Shown here: in pieces, positions 16,761-26,950 of the stretch | Position numbering within the stretch: the stretch's first letter is position 1 | How the letters are laid out: every line of letters begins with the position of its first letter | Source of the DNA: an uncultured Clostridia bacterium | GTDB taxonomy: Bacteria > Bacillota > Clostridia > Oscillospirales > Ruminococcaceae | Direction: 5' to 3' | Length of the DNA: 64,000 bases | Assembly: GCA_947629335.1 (NCBI GenBank) | Contig: CANRDI010000004.1 | Coordinates: 1-64,000, forward strand | Program-made: the position numbers and the translations under genes | The notes under the pieces: generated by a model | What the model was told of the DNA's origin: nothing | Seen by the model: the letters and a program-made list of their open reading frames with translations, nothing else | The model's database searches: none

Positions 16761-17714
16761 TTATTCTTTCATTATCGGCGGCGTCACCGCTCTTAAAACA
16801 TCATTCAGGACTTGTCTTGCGGAAATTTTTCTGAATTTTGCCTCTTGTTTTAGGACTATCCTGTGTTCAAACACCGGTATAATCAGTTTTGCTATATCGT
16901 CCGGCACAACATAATCTCTTCCGCAAAGATATGCGAAAGCTCTGCTCGCCTGCATCATTGCGACGGAGGCTCTCGGACTTGCTCCGAGTTCAACAGAGGG
17001 ATGTGATCTTGTTGCTGCGGCAAGCTGTGCAACATACCTGCAAAGGCTTTGTGCGAATGTGACTTTTTCTGTTTCGCTGATACAGCCGAAAAGCTGTTCG
17101 GCAGTCATTACCTGTCTGACATTATTTACAGGATTATCCGAAAGTCTGTCCGCCATTATCTGCGTTTCTTCTTCTACCGTAGGATAGCCCATATTTATTT
17201 TCATCATAAAACGGTCAAGCTGTGCCTCAGGCAAAGGAAACGTTCCGACATAACCCGCCGAATTTTGTGTGGCTATGACCATAAACGGCTCAGGCAGCAA
17301 GTGGACCTCTCCGTCTACTGTAACGCGTTTTTCCTCCATTGCTTCAAGAAGCGCCGACTGGGTTTTCGGAGAGGTACGGTTTATTTCATCCGCAAGCAGT
17401 ATATTTGTATCCACAAGCCCCGCGCGGTATTCAAAACGATTTTCCTGTTTATTATACATCATAAAGCCCGTAATATCAGACGCCATAACGTCGGGCGTAA
17501 ACTGCACCCTTCTGAACCCAAGTCCCGTGGCTTTTCCGAGCGTCATTGCGAGCGTAGTTTTTCCAACTCCCGGAACATCTTCTATAAGAAGGTGTCCTTT
17601 AGCAAGAAGCGCGGTCAGAACTATAAAAACGGCGTTGTTTTTGCCTTTTATGACCTTTGAAAGCTCGTCCGCAAGGTACGCCAACAGCTCTTGATATTGA
17701 AAATTATATGACAT
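16761..17714 (-). CDS. MoxR-family AAA+ ATPase
   Basis: HLLIEDVPGVGKTTLAMTLGKATGLGFRRVQFTPDVMASDITGFMMY...LLADEINRTSPKTQSALLEAMEEKRVTVDG. Confidence 0.94.
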   Translation of the reverse strand: MSYNFQYQELLAYLADELSKVIKGKNNAVFIVLTALLAKGHLLIEDVPGVGKTTLAMTLGKATGLGFRRVQFTPDVMASDITGFMMYNKQENRFEYRAGLVDTNILLADEINRTSPKTQSALLEAMEEKRVTVDGEVHLLPEPFMVIATQNSAGYVGTFPLPEAQLDRFMMKINMGYPTVEEETQIMADRLSDNPVNNVRQVMTAEQLFGCISETEKVTFAQSLCRYVAQLAAATRSHPSVELGASPRASVAMMQASRAFAYLCGRDYVVPDDIAKLIIPVFEHRIVLKQEAKFRKISARQVLNDVLRAVTPPIMKE

Positions 17715-17930
17715 AGAATACCTTTCTGAAATGATGCGTAATTTGATTTAAATGCTGTACAATCTTATTTTAGCATAATTCCCCGATAAAATCAACAGTT
17801 TTTCAAAAAAAGGACTTGAAAAATGTTAAACAAAATGATATAATAGGTGAAGAGCGTTTGCTGCGGCTGTAAATGCCTTACAAATGCGCAAAATTTTTCA
17901 ATATTTTGCTCGGCGCATATCGGCAAATCG

Positions 17931-18000
17931 TCGGATTTTTAGGACAGCCTCAGGAACTGAAGTCGGATACTGCCGAAAAAAGGAGGCTTTTAAAACCGGC
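17931..18000 (+). ncRNA. Candidate preQ1 riboswitch-like leader of queT (possibly class III)
   Basis: Outer stem agcctc(17946-17951)/gaggct(17983-17988) enclosing tcag/ctga and tcgg/ccga hairpins and an A-rich strand, directly upstream of a QueT-like gene. Confidence 0.5.
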
Positions 18001-18083
18001 AGCGCGGTATGCGCGCTCAGACTTTTAAAATTGAATACAATGTTTTCTTTGATAACCATTGTAAAAAAACAAGGAGATTTTTT

Positions 18084-18596
18084 ATGCGTAAAAATGAAAT
18101 TTTCAACACGGTAAATCTTGTAAGGCTCGCTCTGGTAGCGGCGGTATATGCGGTAATGACGGTGCTTATTGCGCCGGTCGGCTACGGCGCAATTCAGTGC
18201 AGGCTGACGGAAGCGCTTGTGCTTTTGTGTTTTTACAGAAAGGACTATTGCGTTTCAATGATCTTAGGCTGTTTTATTGCCAACCTGTTCAGCCCGTTCG
18301 GAATTTATGACATTATTTTCGGAACTCTTGCGACAGCGGCGGCGGTTTTGCCGATGTATTACATCAAGAACATATATGTTGCCTCGCTTCTTCCCGTAAT
18401 AAGCAACGGGCTTATTGTAGGATTTGAGTTTTATCTTTGCGGAGAACCTTTTTGGTTCAGCGCGGCGACGGTCGCGCTCGGCGAAGTCATAGCGGTTTGC
18501 GTTTTAGGCAATCTGCTTTTTAAGTTAGTTTTTGAGAGAAGTTCTCATCTGCTTTATCTTATCGGAAACACAAAAATCGGCAAAAAGACTGTGTAA
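18084..18596 (+). CDS. queT: QueT family transporter (ECF S-component, predicted queuosine precursor uptake)
   Basis: VNLVRLALVAAVYAVMTVLIAPVGYGAIQCRLTEALVLLCFYRKDYCVSMILGCFIANLFSPFGIYDIIFGT; SD aaggag before ATG 18084. Confidence 0.88.
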   Translation: MRKNEIFNTVNLVRLALVAAVYAVMTVLIAPVGYGAIQCRLTEALVLLCFYRKDYCVSMILGCFIANLFSPFGIYDIIFGTLATAAAVLPMYYIKNIYVASLLPVISNGLIVGFEFYLCGEPFWFSAATVALGEVIAVCVLGNLLFKLVFERSSHLLYLIGNTKIGKKTV

Positions 18597-18700
18597 AGCG
18601 TTTTATATAATGTAAACATTTGTCCGACACAACAGACTATTTGTCGGCAATTGGCAGTGTGTTGACAATATATATCAGACTGTATAAAAAGTTAAAACTC

Positions 18701-18784
18701 AGGCTGTTGAGAAAGCTCCGGTATGCACGCATTATGCACTTCGCGCAAAACGCTACTACGCAGATGGGGCTTTATCGACAGCCT
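18701..18784. repeat. Dispersed palindromic element family I, copy A
   Basis: aggctgttgagaaagctcc ... ggggctttatcgacagcct imperfect terminal inverted repeats; related to 44132-44217 and 60604-60733. Confidence 0.65.
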
Positions 18785-19059
18785 AAATATATAAGGCTTT
18801 GGCGTGTTGGTCAATAATTCGGCAAAGCGCGGAAATGCTGTCCATTTGACCTCTTTTCTCCGACTTCCGAACTTTGAAAGAGCAGGCGGACGAGGAGTTT
18901 TAAAACAGTAAGAAATTATCTCACGAAGCAAACAAAAGCGGAACGTGAGAGCGAAACGACATTATTGAAAACAAACGGCGCTTAAAAAAACGCCGTAAGC
19001 TGAATTATAATTTTCTCATCAGATCGTACGTTTCCAAAAAATAACAACGAGGTTAAAAT

Positions 19060-20418
19060 ATGAAAAAAACTCCCTCACAGATAAAAGCTATTTTCAAATC
19101 AAAGAATTTCGGAGAACTGGTAGATAATTTTCCGCAGAGCTATATTGAATTTATGGCGTTTTTTCCGCTTTTTCTGTTTATGCTTGTGCCGATAATCCAG
19201 CTAATACATGATTTCATTTCGCCGTATTCTCATCCCGTTTCATATGCTACAAAAATAATGGGCGTATTTATTTGCGCATTGACTTTCGGAGTTATAGCTC
19301 TGCTGCTTTATATCTGCAAAAAGATACGAAAAGACGGAAAACCGTCGTTTAAGAGCGTTTTAAAAAACAATGTCCCGTTTATCTTCTTTTTATTTGTTAT
19401 AATTATGATGATAATTTCGACGATAATAAACGGTTTTACCTATGAGGCGTTATACGGTGACGGCTACAGGCGCGAAAGCCTTTTTTACTTTATAGGATAT
19501 TTTGCGTTATATTTCCCCTGTGCGATAATCGTCTCAAACCAAAAGCTTCGTGCGGCAATTTTTTACACTCTTATTTCGACAAGTATCCCTATGGCGTTTT
19601 TAGTGCTTTTGGATCACCGGTTTGTAAAATTAAGCGCATTTCAGCTGAGTTCGGGGGTTTCGGGAGTTTTTCACCAGTTCAACCATTACGGCTATTATCT
19701 TATCGTAGTTATTCTGTCGAGCGCAGTTTTGTTTGTAAAGGAAAAGAAAATTTCTCTAAGGATCTTATGCATGGTTTCTTTTATACTGAACAATATCACG
19801 CTTATTGTAAATAATACGTTCGGTTGTTATTTGGCGTGTTTCATTGCGCTTATTTTTGCATGTGTTATCATTTCAATTGCCGATAAAAAGCTGAATTGGC
19901 TGTCAATAGCGGTTTTCGCGCTGTTTATTCTGATAACGCTCGTTATGAGCTTTTGGACGGATACTGTTTTTTCAAATTTTGTCACTTTTAAAAATGATAT
20001 AGGAAATGTTGCGGAAAATCCCGATAATGCGGGAAATGCGGGAACAGGCAGATGGACGCTCTGGACCCATACCGCCGAATATATAAAGGAAAAGCCGCTT
20101 TTCGGTTTCGGAGTAGACGGGATAAGTCAGCGCCTCAGCAGCGACACAAACGGTGTGAATAACCGTCCCCACAACGAGTTTTTGGAGTATGCGGTTTTCT
20201 TCGGTATTCCTGCGGCGATAGCGTATATATGCGGAGTTTTTTCGGTCTTTTTAAAAGGATTAAAAAACAGGCGAAAGCTCGACATCTATGCACTCGCGGC
20301 ATTTGCGGCTGCATTTGCGTATCTCGTTTCCTCGATTTTCGGAAACACTATGTATTATACCGCGCCGTTTTTGTTTATTATGCTCGGACTTGCAATCAGT
20401 AAAACAGTTGACAGTTGA
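19060..20418 (+). CDS. O-antigen ligase/polymerase family membrane protein
   Basis: Polytopic; TGRWTLWTHTAEYIKEKPLFGFGVDGISQRL...NRPHNEFLEYAVFFGIPAAIAYI. Confidence 0.8.
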   Translation: MKKTPSQIKAIFKSKNFGELVDNFPQSYIEFMAFFPLFLFMLVPIIQLIHDFISPYSHPVSYATKIMGVFICALTFGVIALLLYICKKIRKDGKPSFKSVLKNNVPFIFFLFVIIMMIISTIINGFTYEALYGDGYRRESLFYFIGYFALYFPCAIIVSNQKLRAAIFYTLISTSIPMAFLVLLDHRFVKLSAFQLSSGVSGVFHQFNHYGYYLIVVILSSAVLFVKEKKISLRILCMVSFILNNITLIVNNTFGCYLACFIALIFACVIISIADKKLNWLSIAVFALFILITLVMSFWTDTVFSNFVTFKNDIGNVAENPDNAGNAGTGRWTLWTHTAEYIKEKPLFGFGVDGISQRLSSDTNGVNNRPHNEFLEYAVFFGIPAAIAYICGVFSVFLKGLKNRRKLDIYALAAFAAAFAYLVSSIFGNTMYYTAPFLFIMLGLAISKTVDS

Positions 20419-20448
20419 TATTGGATAGTAAACATTAGAATGTATCCG

Positions 20449-20613
20449 ATTCGCGGATTTTATTTAGATTGTTTTGAAGTCAGAAGCGCATAGGCTTGAA
20501 CTCACTTTGGTTCAAGCCTATGCATTTATAATTTAAAAACAATCTAAATATTATCTGCATTAGCAGATATCTTAACTGTAAACTATCCACTATACGCTGT
20601 ACACTAACTTCGT
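20449..20613. repeat. Dispersed repeat family II, copy 1 (inverted relative to copy 2)
   Basis: cataggcttgaactcactttggttcaagcctatg palindrome plus cttaactgtaaactatccactatacgctgtacactaacttcg, matched in reverse complement at 32109-32232. Confidence 0.8.
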
Positions 20614-20656
20614 TCGCTTCGCAGATAGATTTGAAAGTTTTTGCCTAATTAGTATA

Positions 20657-21592
20657 CTATTTATGTATCCTCTTAACTATCTTAAACGCCAATTCTCTTT
20701 CAGCGATAAGCGGCTTTTGATGTGCAAAGAAAACTATTCCGTCAACAGGCGCGGTTATCTCGCTTATCAGTTCGCCGTTATAGGGGTGATAGATCTTTGC
20801 AAGAATGTCGCCCTTTGCGGCTTCGCTTCCTATTTCGCAGATGCGGCGGTAAATTCCCGCCGAAGGACTTCTAACATTCATCATATCGTCCTCGTTTATA
20901 GTTATTCCCATTTCCCCGCCGAGGCACTTGTACTTTATCATTCCCATTCTTGACAAAAACCGCAGAACAGATGAAACTCCGACATTTGCCGACTCCTCGT
21001 CGATTTGTTCTTTGGTTTCGGTATAAACGGAAAACGCGGACGTTCCCGAAAGCTGGAGATTATAATTCAGCGTCGAGCGGTCAAGCGGCGCAGGATTTCT
21101 GAGAATTACAAACGGAAGTCCGAAAAGATTTGCCAGAGAGGCGTTTTCCTTTCCTGTTTCCATCATTCTGACATGCGGAACAAACCCTCCCGAAATATAG
21201 AACGACGCAAACTGAGCGCAATATTTATAATTCTTTAACTCTCGGAATATCCCTGCGGCAATACGCTCTGTCGTTTCGCCGTTTTCATCTCCCGGAAACA
21301 TTCGGTTTATGTCGGTATTGTCTAAACACCAAAAACGGCGGTTTGAATTTATCCCGTAGTTGTTTACGCAGGGGATTATCAATATTTCTTTATCCGAAGC
21401 GATATTTCCCTGTTTTTCGAGCTTTGTAAGTATCTTTACGAGCTTTCCGCACATATAAAGCTGTTGTATCTCATCTCCGCGCATTGCTCCGATAATACAA
21501 CAGCTCTTTTCGCCCTTTCCGAAACGATAACCCGTAATGCGGAAATCGTCACGGTAAAGTCCCGAAAGGCTGTAGATTATTTCTTCTTTCAA
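20657..21592 (-). CDS. Succinylglutamate desuccinylase/aspartoacylase-like (M14-type) protein
   Basis: CCIIGAMRGDEIQQLYMCGKLVKIL...CVNNYGINSNRRFWCLDNTDINRMFPG. Confidence 0.75.
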   Translation of the reverse strand: MKEEIIYSLSGLYRDDFRITGYRFGKGEKSCCIIGAMRGDEIQQLYMCGKLVKILTKLEKQGNIASDKEILIIPCVNNYGINSNRRFWCLDNTDINRMFPGDENGETTERIAAGIFRELKNYKYCAQFASFYISGGFVPHVRMMETGKENASLANLFGLPFVILRNPAPLDRSTLNYNLQLSGTSAFSVYTETKEQIDEESANVGVSSVLRFLSRMGMIKYKCLGGEMGITINEDDMMNVRSPSAGIYRRICEIGSEAAKGDILAKIYHPYNGELISEITAPVDGIVFFAHQKPLIAERELAFKIVKRIHK

Positions 21593-21628
21593 TTCGTTAT
21601 TTCACATTCTTTCCGAAAAATTTCGCGG

Positions 21629-23404
21629 TTATGCCGTTTGTTCGGTTTCTACATAATATCCGTCGGCTCTTACTCCGTCAATTGCGTTTATAAAGTCGGA
21701 AAAGCGCGAATATCCGTAGTCTGTAAAATCAAAACCCGAAAACTTCTTTTTTATCTGCGTCGAGAGCGACTTTATGCTGACCTTTTTATTTTTTGCAACA
21801 AACTCGCAGACAAATTTTTCTATCTGATCCGTGCGGTCTAAAAAAGAGTTTTCTATGCTTATGGAATTTCCGCTGAGTTTTACTCCCGCGACAGCCGTTA
21901 CAAGCTGTTTAAGCGTTATCGCGCCAATATCTCTGAGGTAATTGTCGCCGTATTTTTTGCGGAGTATTTTTCCGAGCACGGGGAGCGAAACGCTGTTTTC
22001 ACGCTGTACGGTCTGTATCTGTATCTCGCGTTTTACGGTGTTAAGGTCGGGCTTTTCGACATTTGAGGTCTTCTCCGGTCGTGCAGATCTGTTTCTATTT
22101 TTGTATACGGCTGTTTCTGTCTCCGAACGGCTCTGTTCTGTTTTATTTGCGGAGATCTCATTCAGCACATCGGTCGGCTTTTGCTCTGAAAGCGCGACAG
22201 AGGTTTTTGTCCTGCACAGCGCGCTTTGCTTGTCGATAAATTTTGCGAAGGTCTTTGCTCCGAACCGCGAATAATCGACTTTTCCGAGCGAGTTTTCGAC
22301 TTGTTTTTCAACAGCTGAAAGATTTTCCGAACCATTTTTTGCCGCTTTTAAATATGTCACGATTATATCGGTTATTTCGCTTTCATCAGGCATTTCGGAA
22401 GATGTTGTTTTTATTTCCGTCTTTTGTTCGGGTCTTGTTTCGGACTTTTGTTCGGATCTTGTTTCTGATTTCTGTTCGGGTTTTTTGGCTGTTTTCAAAG
22501 CAGGCGCGTTTTCTGCAAGATAAACGGCTGTACTTTTGCGGTAAAGCGCGCTCTGTTTATCGAGAAATTTCGCAAAGCGCTTTGACCCGAACCGCGAATA
22601 ATCTATCTTTCCCAAAGTAGCAGTGACATACTGTTCGATTTTTGAGATGTCCTCGTGTCCGCCGTCTTTTCGCTTTAAATATCCGACAATAACATCTGTT
22701 ATTTCGCGGTCTGTCGGCAGATCCACACTTTTGTTCGATGGTTTTTTCGGTGAATTTTTGAGAGTAACAAAAGTGTTGTTTCGGCGGAGTTCGGGAAAGC
22801 TGTCGATAAAATTTGAAAAGCGGTTAAAACCGATCGAGCTGTAATTTATGTTTCCGTATTTCGACGTGAGAAAAGCCTGTATTTTTAACAGGTCGAGCCT
22901 TCCGTCGTCATTTTCCGAAACATAATCCAGAACCGCTCGGCGGAGCGTTTTCTCATCATAACTTATATCGGGCTCGCAGACCTGATTTAAATAAATAAAT
23001 CGGTGACAGCTCGAAGTAAACGGAAGCGGGGTCTTTACCTCGCCTATCCCGACGACATATTTCCCTGCCTCACGAAGCCTTATCGCAAGACGCGTAAAGT
23101 CGCTGTCGCTCGTGACCAAGACAAATCCGTCAACATTTCCCGTATAGAGGATATCCATTGCGTCGATTATCATGGAAAAGTCCGTAGCATTTTTACCCGT
23201 GATATACGTCGTCTGCTGGACGGGCATTATTGAATTATTGAGCGCGGGATAGTGCCAGCCGTTTCCTCCTTTTTCCCAGTCGCCGTAAATGCGCTTATAG
23301 GTAAGCTCGCCGATCTTCGCGGCTTCCTGTAAAATAAACTGTGCATATTTTGCCGAAACGTTGTCGCTGTCTATCAAAAGCGCGAGCCTTTTCTGTTCTG
23401 TCAT
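21629..23404 (-). CDS. NYN (PIN-like) nuclease-domain protein with multiple OST-HTH/LOTUS domains
   Basis: RLALLIDSDNVSAKYAQFILQEAAKIGELTYKRIYGDW...DFSMIIDAMDILYTGNVDGFVLVTSDSDFTRLAIRLREAGKYVVGIG; followed by repeated ...YSRFGSKRFAKFLD... domains. Confidence 0.88.
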   Translation of the reverse strand: MTEQKRLALLIDSDNVSAKYAQFILQEAAKIGELTYKRIYGDWEKGGNGWHYPALNNSIMPVQQTTYITGKNATDFSMIIDAMDILYTGNVDGFVLVTSDSDFTRLAIRLREAGKYVVGIGEVKTPLPFTSSCHRFIYLNQVCEPDISYDEKTLRRAVLDYVSENDDGRLDLLKIQAFLTSKYGNINYSSIGFNRFSNFIDSFPELRRNNTFVTLKNSPKKPSNKSVDLPTDREITDVIVGYLKRKDGGHEDISKIEQYVTATLGKIDYSRFGSKRFAKFLDKQSALYRKSTAVYLAENAPALKTAKKPEQKSETRSEQKSETRPEQKTEIKTTSSEMPDESEITDIIVTYLKAAKNGSENLSAVEKQVENSLGKVDYSRFGAKTFAKFIDKQSALCRTKTSVALSEQKPTDVLNEISANKTEQSRSETETAVYKNRNRSARPEKTSNVEKPDLNTVKREIQIQTVQRENSVSLPVLGKILRKKYGDNYLRDIGAITLKQLVTAVAGVKLSGNSISIENSFLDRTDQIEKFVCEFVAKNKKVSIKSLSTQIKKKFSGFDFTDYGYSRFSDFINAIDGVRADGYYVETEQTA

Positions 23405-23525
23405 AATCTCTCCTTACACTTTATAATTAAATTTCAACGCAATAATTGTTGAAATTATACATATAGCAAAATATATAACTATGTAAACGCAATTTGCTTT
23501 ACCACCTTTTGTGATTGAGTAATCA

Positions 23526-24317
23526 TTATCTGATAATACATTCGGTTTTCTTATCGTGAAAGTATTTCATAATAAAACTGATAATCATTAGTATTATTAT
23601 GGAATGGAGTAAAGAAAATACAAAACTTAGTTCTTGATAGTCAATATTCTCCGAGGTGTCCGCAGTGTTTTCTGACGTAAAAAATTGCAGCAAAGCTAAA
23701 AAACAAACTGTAAAATTTCCGGAAAAAAGTATTATTATTGAATATGTAAGATTTCTTGTGTAATAGTACACTAAACCTGAAACTATGCCTAAACATAATG
23801 CTCCAAAATTAAATTGATCCGTATGAATGGAGAAAAACATAACCGCAGCTGCCAAAATAGTTGAAACTGTTTGGCGCATGCTTTTAGACGAAAGATTATC
23901 TAATAACAATCTTCTGAACTCGATTTCTTCAACAATCGGAGCAAGTATTCCGGCATATATAAAAAAGTACACCATATATACCGTACTATATTCTGCAATT
24001 TCTGTATTTTGAGAATAAAAGTCCGGAATGATTATACTAATCAAATCAGTGATAGCAGAACCCAAAGAAAGCAAAAGAAATCCCAGAAAAACGGATAAAA
24101 CAACAAATATCTTTTGGGGCTTTTTTATATCAAGAGATGAAAATTCATTTCTGTGAGTGCTAAGAAAGAATATCAAAATTATAACATGAGCAACATCCTT
24201 GCATATACTAATTACCTCATCAGATATTGCAAAGTTTGAACATATAAAAAGGTTTTCAAAGAGTGCAAGAATTGACAATATAATCATAAGTCGTAAAACA
24301 GACCTACGAATATTCAT
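23526..24317 (-). CDS. CPBP-family intramembrane protease-like membrane protein
   Basis: APIVEEIEFRRLLLDNL ... MFFSIHTDQFNFGALCLGIVSGLVYYYTRNL. Confidence 0.8.
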   Translation of the reverse strand: MNIRRSVLRLMIILSILALFENLFICSNFAISDEVISICKDVAHVIILIFFLSTHRNEFSSLDIKKPQKIFVVLSVFLGFLLLSLGSAITDLISIIIPDFYSQNTEIAEYSTVYMVYFFIYAGILAPIVEEIEFRRLLLDNLSSKSMRQTVSTILAAAVMFFSIHTDQFNFGALCLGIVSGLVYYYTRNLTYSIIILFSGNFTVCFLALLQFFTSENTADTSENIDYQELSFVFSLLHSIIILMIISFIMKYFHDKKTECIIR

Positions 24318-24328
24318 TTTAAAGCTCC

Positions 24329-25156
24329 TCAGATAGCTACGGGGATTTTGTCCGTAAAATCGTGAAATTTGTAGTTTTCTGCTGTAAAGCTGTTTTTCGT
24401 AAATTTGTAGAAATCCGTTATATCTTCGACATTCATTTTCGGCGCAGGATATGGTTCAAGCTCTATGAGCCGCTTTACTATGTCGATATGCCGATCATAA
24501 ATATGCGCGTCGGCTATGACGTGTACAAGCTCTCCCGCCTCAAGTCCGCACGCTTTTGCAAGCATTATCACGAGCGCCGAATACTGACAAACGTTCCAGT
24601 TTGAAGCGGTCAGCATATCCTGTGAGCGCTGGTTTAAAATGGCGTTTAATTTTCCCTTGCTTACATTGAGCGTAAGTGAATACGCGCACGGCGCAAGCGC
24701 CATTTCATGAAGGTCTTCGGGAATGTACATAGTAAGCAGTATCCTTCTTGACGAGGGGTTATGCTTTAAGTCGTAAAGCGCTTTATCGACCTGATCCATT
24801 TCACCCTCGGCATATTTATGCTTTACGCTCATTTGATAACCGTAGGCTTTTCCGATAGAGCCGTTTTCGTCAGCCCATGCGTCCCATATTCTTGTAGAAA
24901 GCTCGTTTACGTTGTTGGATTTTTTCTGATATATCCACAAGATCTCTTCTATAGCAGAGCGGTAAAATGTTCTGCGCAAGGTCAAAAGCGGAAATTCTTC
25001 TGACAGATCATAGCGGTTTACGAGCGCAAAACGTTTTATCGTATGCGCGGGCGTTCCGTCGTCCCAGTGGGGGCGTACGGAAAATTCCTCGTCAGATACG
25101 CCGTTTTCAAGAATATCGCGGCAGTTTTGGATAAATATTTCGTCTGCTCTGCTCAT
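24329..25156 (-). CDS. thyA: Thymidylate synthase
   Basis: LAPCAYSLTLNVSKGKLNAILNQRSQDMLTASNWNVCQYSALVIMLAKACGLEAGELVHVIADAHIYDRHI. Confidence 0.95.
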   Translation of the reverse strand: MSRADEIFIQNCRDILENGVSDEEFSVRPHWDDGTPAHTIKRFALVNRYDLSEEFPLLTLRRTFYRSAIEEILWIYQKKSNNVNELSTRIWDAWADENGSIGKAYGYQMSVKHKYAEGEMDQVDKALYDLKHNPSSRRILLTMYIPEDLHEMALAPCAYSLTLNVSKGKLNAILNQRSQDMLTASNWNVCQYSALVIMLAKACGLEAGELVHVIADAHIYDRHIDIVKRLIELEPYPAPKMNVEDITDFYKFTKNSFTAENYKFHDFTDKIPVAI

Positions 25157-25325
25157 AAATTGCTCCTTATATGATGTTACACAGTACTGCTTTCAGAATA
25201 TCGGAAACTGTTTACATAAACGCTCGAACGGAGAACTGTATAAACGGGCTGTGGAAAACGTAACAACGGTCGGGTTGCTGTCTGCATTTTACACGCGGGC
25301 GGCATAGGCGGAATTTTTCCGTCAA

Positions 25326-26648
25326 TTATTGCTCGCTCAGAATAAACATATCGTATATTACCTGTATCGCCTTTTCAAAATCTGCTTCGTCAATTGCAAC
25401 GATAATATTAAGCTCAGACGAGCCTTGGTCTATCATTCTGATGTTTATATCCGCATGAGAAAGCGCCGCGAAAACACGGGTCGCAATTCCTTTTACGGAC
25501 TTCATTCCCCGTCCTACGACAGCAATAAGCGCAAGTCCGTCGATTATCTCAAAATGGTCGGGACGAACGGTTTCGCGTATCCTCTGCGAGAGCTTTTCGC
25601 GCTGACCGTCAAGCTCTTTTGAGTTTACAACTACGCTCACCGTGTCAATTCCCGTAGGAATATGTTCGGGAAATATCTCGTGGTTTTCGAGGACTTGAAG
25701 AAGTCTTCTCATAAAGCCCTTACTGGTGTTCATTCTGTCTTTTTCGATCGAAATTGCCGAGAAATCTTTTTTGCCCGCAATTCCTGTGATGACATATTTT
25801 GATGGGAATTTTTCCGCAGAAGGTACGATAAGAGTTCCTTTGTCTTCGGGGGCATTAGTGTTTTTGATGTTTATGGGGATATTTGCGCTTCTCACGGGGA
25901 AGATAGCGTCCTCGTGCAGTACTCCCGCGCCCATATACGAAAGCTCACGAAGCTCGGAATATGTGATGACTTCAATTCCCTCAGGGTCGTTTACTATTCT
26001 CGGATCTGCGACAAGAAATCCCGAAACGTCCGTCCAGTTTTCATAGAGCGTCGCATTTGCCGCCTTTGCGACAACAGAACCCGTAAAGTCCGAGCCGCCG
26101 CGCGAAAATGTTTTTATCGAACCGTCGGGCATTGCGCCGTAAAATCCCGGAATAACGGCTTTTGGCGTTCTGTCTAAAATTGCGCCGAGGCAGGCGTTTG
26201 TAACGTCCGCGTCGAATTTTCCGTCGCGGTCGAAGAAGATACCCTTTGCCGCGTCTACAAACTCATATCCCAAATAATCCGCGAGTATCATACCGTTTAA
26301 ATATTCTCCTCTTGAAGCGGCATAATCGCGGTTTGCGCCCGCGCGGAAATCCGAGCCTATTTTTACATATTCGTTTTCAAGCGACAGCGACAGCCCAAGT
26401 TCTTTTATTATCTCATCATATCTTTCTCTTATCGGCGCGAAAGCGACCGCAAAATCCTCGCCCGTTATCACTCTTTCATAGCACTGATACAGCAAATCCG
26501 TTACTTTTGTATCTTCTTTAAATCGCTTTCCGGGAGCGCTCGGAACAACATAACAGCGCTCGCTGTCGGCGTGTATTATATCCGCGACCTTTCTGAACTG
26601 TTTCGCGTCAGCAAGCGAACTTCCGCCGAATTTTACTACTTTGCTCAT
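25326..26648 (-). CDS. lysC: Aspartate kinase
   Basis: MSKVVKFGGSSLADAKQFRKVADII ... FSRGGSDFTGSVVAKAANATLYENWTDVSGFLVADPRIV; start reassigned to 26648. Confidence 0.93.
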   Translation of the reverse strand: MSKVVKFGGSSLADAKQFRKVADIIHADSERCYVVPSAPGKRFKEDTKVTDLLYQCYERVITGEDFAVAFAPIRERYDEIIKELGLSLSLENEYVKIGSDFRAGANRDYAASRGEYLNGMILADYLGYEFVDAAKGIFFDRDGKFDADVTNACLGAILDRTPKAVIPGFYGAMPDGSIKTFSRGGSDFTGSVVAKAANATLYENWTDVSGFLVADPRIVNDPEGIEVITYSELRELSYMGAGVLHEDAIFPVRSANIPINIKNTNAPEDKGTLIVPSAEKFPSKYVITGIAGKKDFSAISIEKDRMNTSKGFMRRLLQVLENHEIFPEHIPTGIDTVSVVVNSKELDGQREKLSQRIRETVRPDHFEIIDGLALIAVVGRGMKSVKGIATRVFAALSHADINIRMIDQGSSELNIIVAIDEADFEKAIQVIYDMFILSEQ

Positions 26649-26904
26649 AAAAATACCTCTCTTTGATATAAAAACATTATATTTTATTATAACATATTTT
26701 ATGAGAAATTTCAATAGATTTTTTAAAACAAACGCCGCCGTTGTGTACAATAACAGTTATATGTATACAATCAAAAACTCTCCGCAATAAACCACCCCGC
26801 TTATCGTAAATATACAAAGATCGCATATTTATTCGGACAGGCTATGTATCAAACAAGAGATACCCATTATCACTTCGGGGTTTATAAATATTTTTAAAAA
26901 GTAC

Positions 26905-26933
26905 TTGATTTTTGAGAAAAAATGTTGTATAAT
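26905..26933 (+). promoter_or_regulatory. Promoter of SRP RNA
   Basis: TTGATT-17-TATAAT. Confidence 0.7.
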
Positions 26934-26950
26934 ACAATGTGTATCTGCAA

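Noticed and set aside
26649-26750. Lysine riboswitch upstream of aspartate kinase
   Set aside because: The short leader lacks recognisable lysine riboswitch motifs; only a promoter-like AT-rich stretch is visible.
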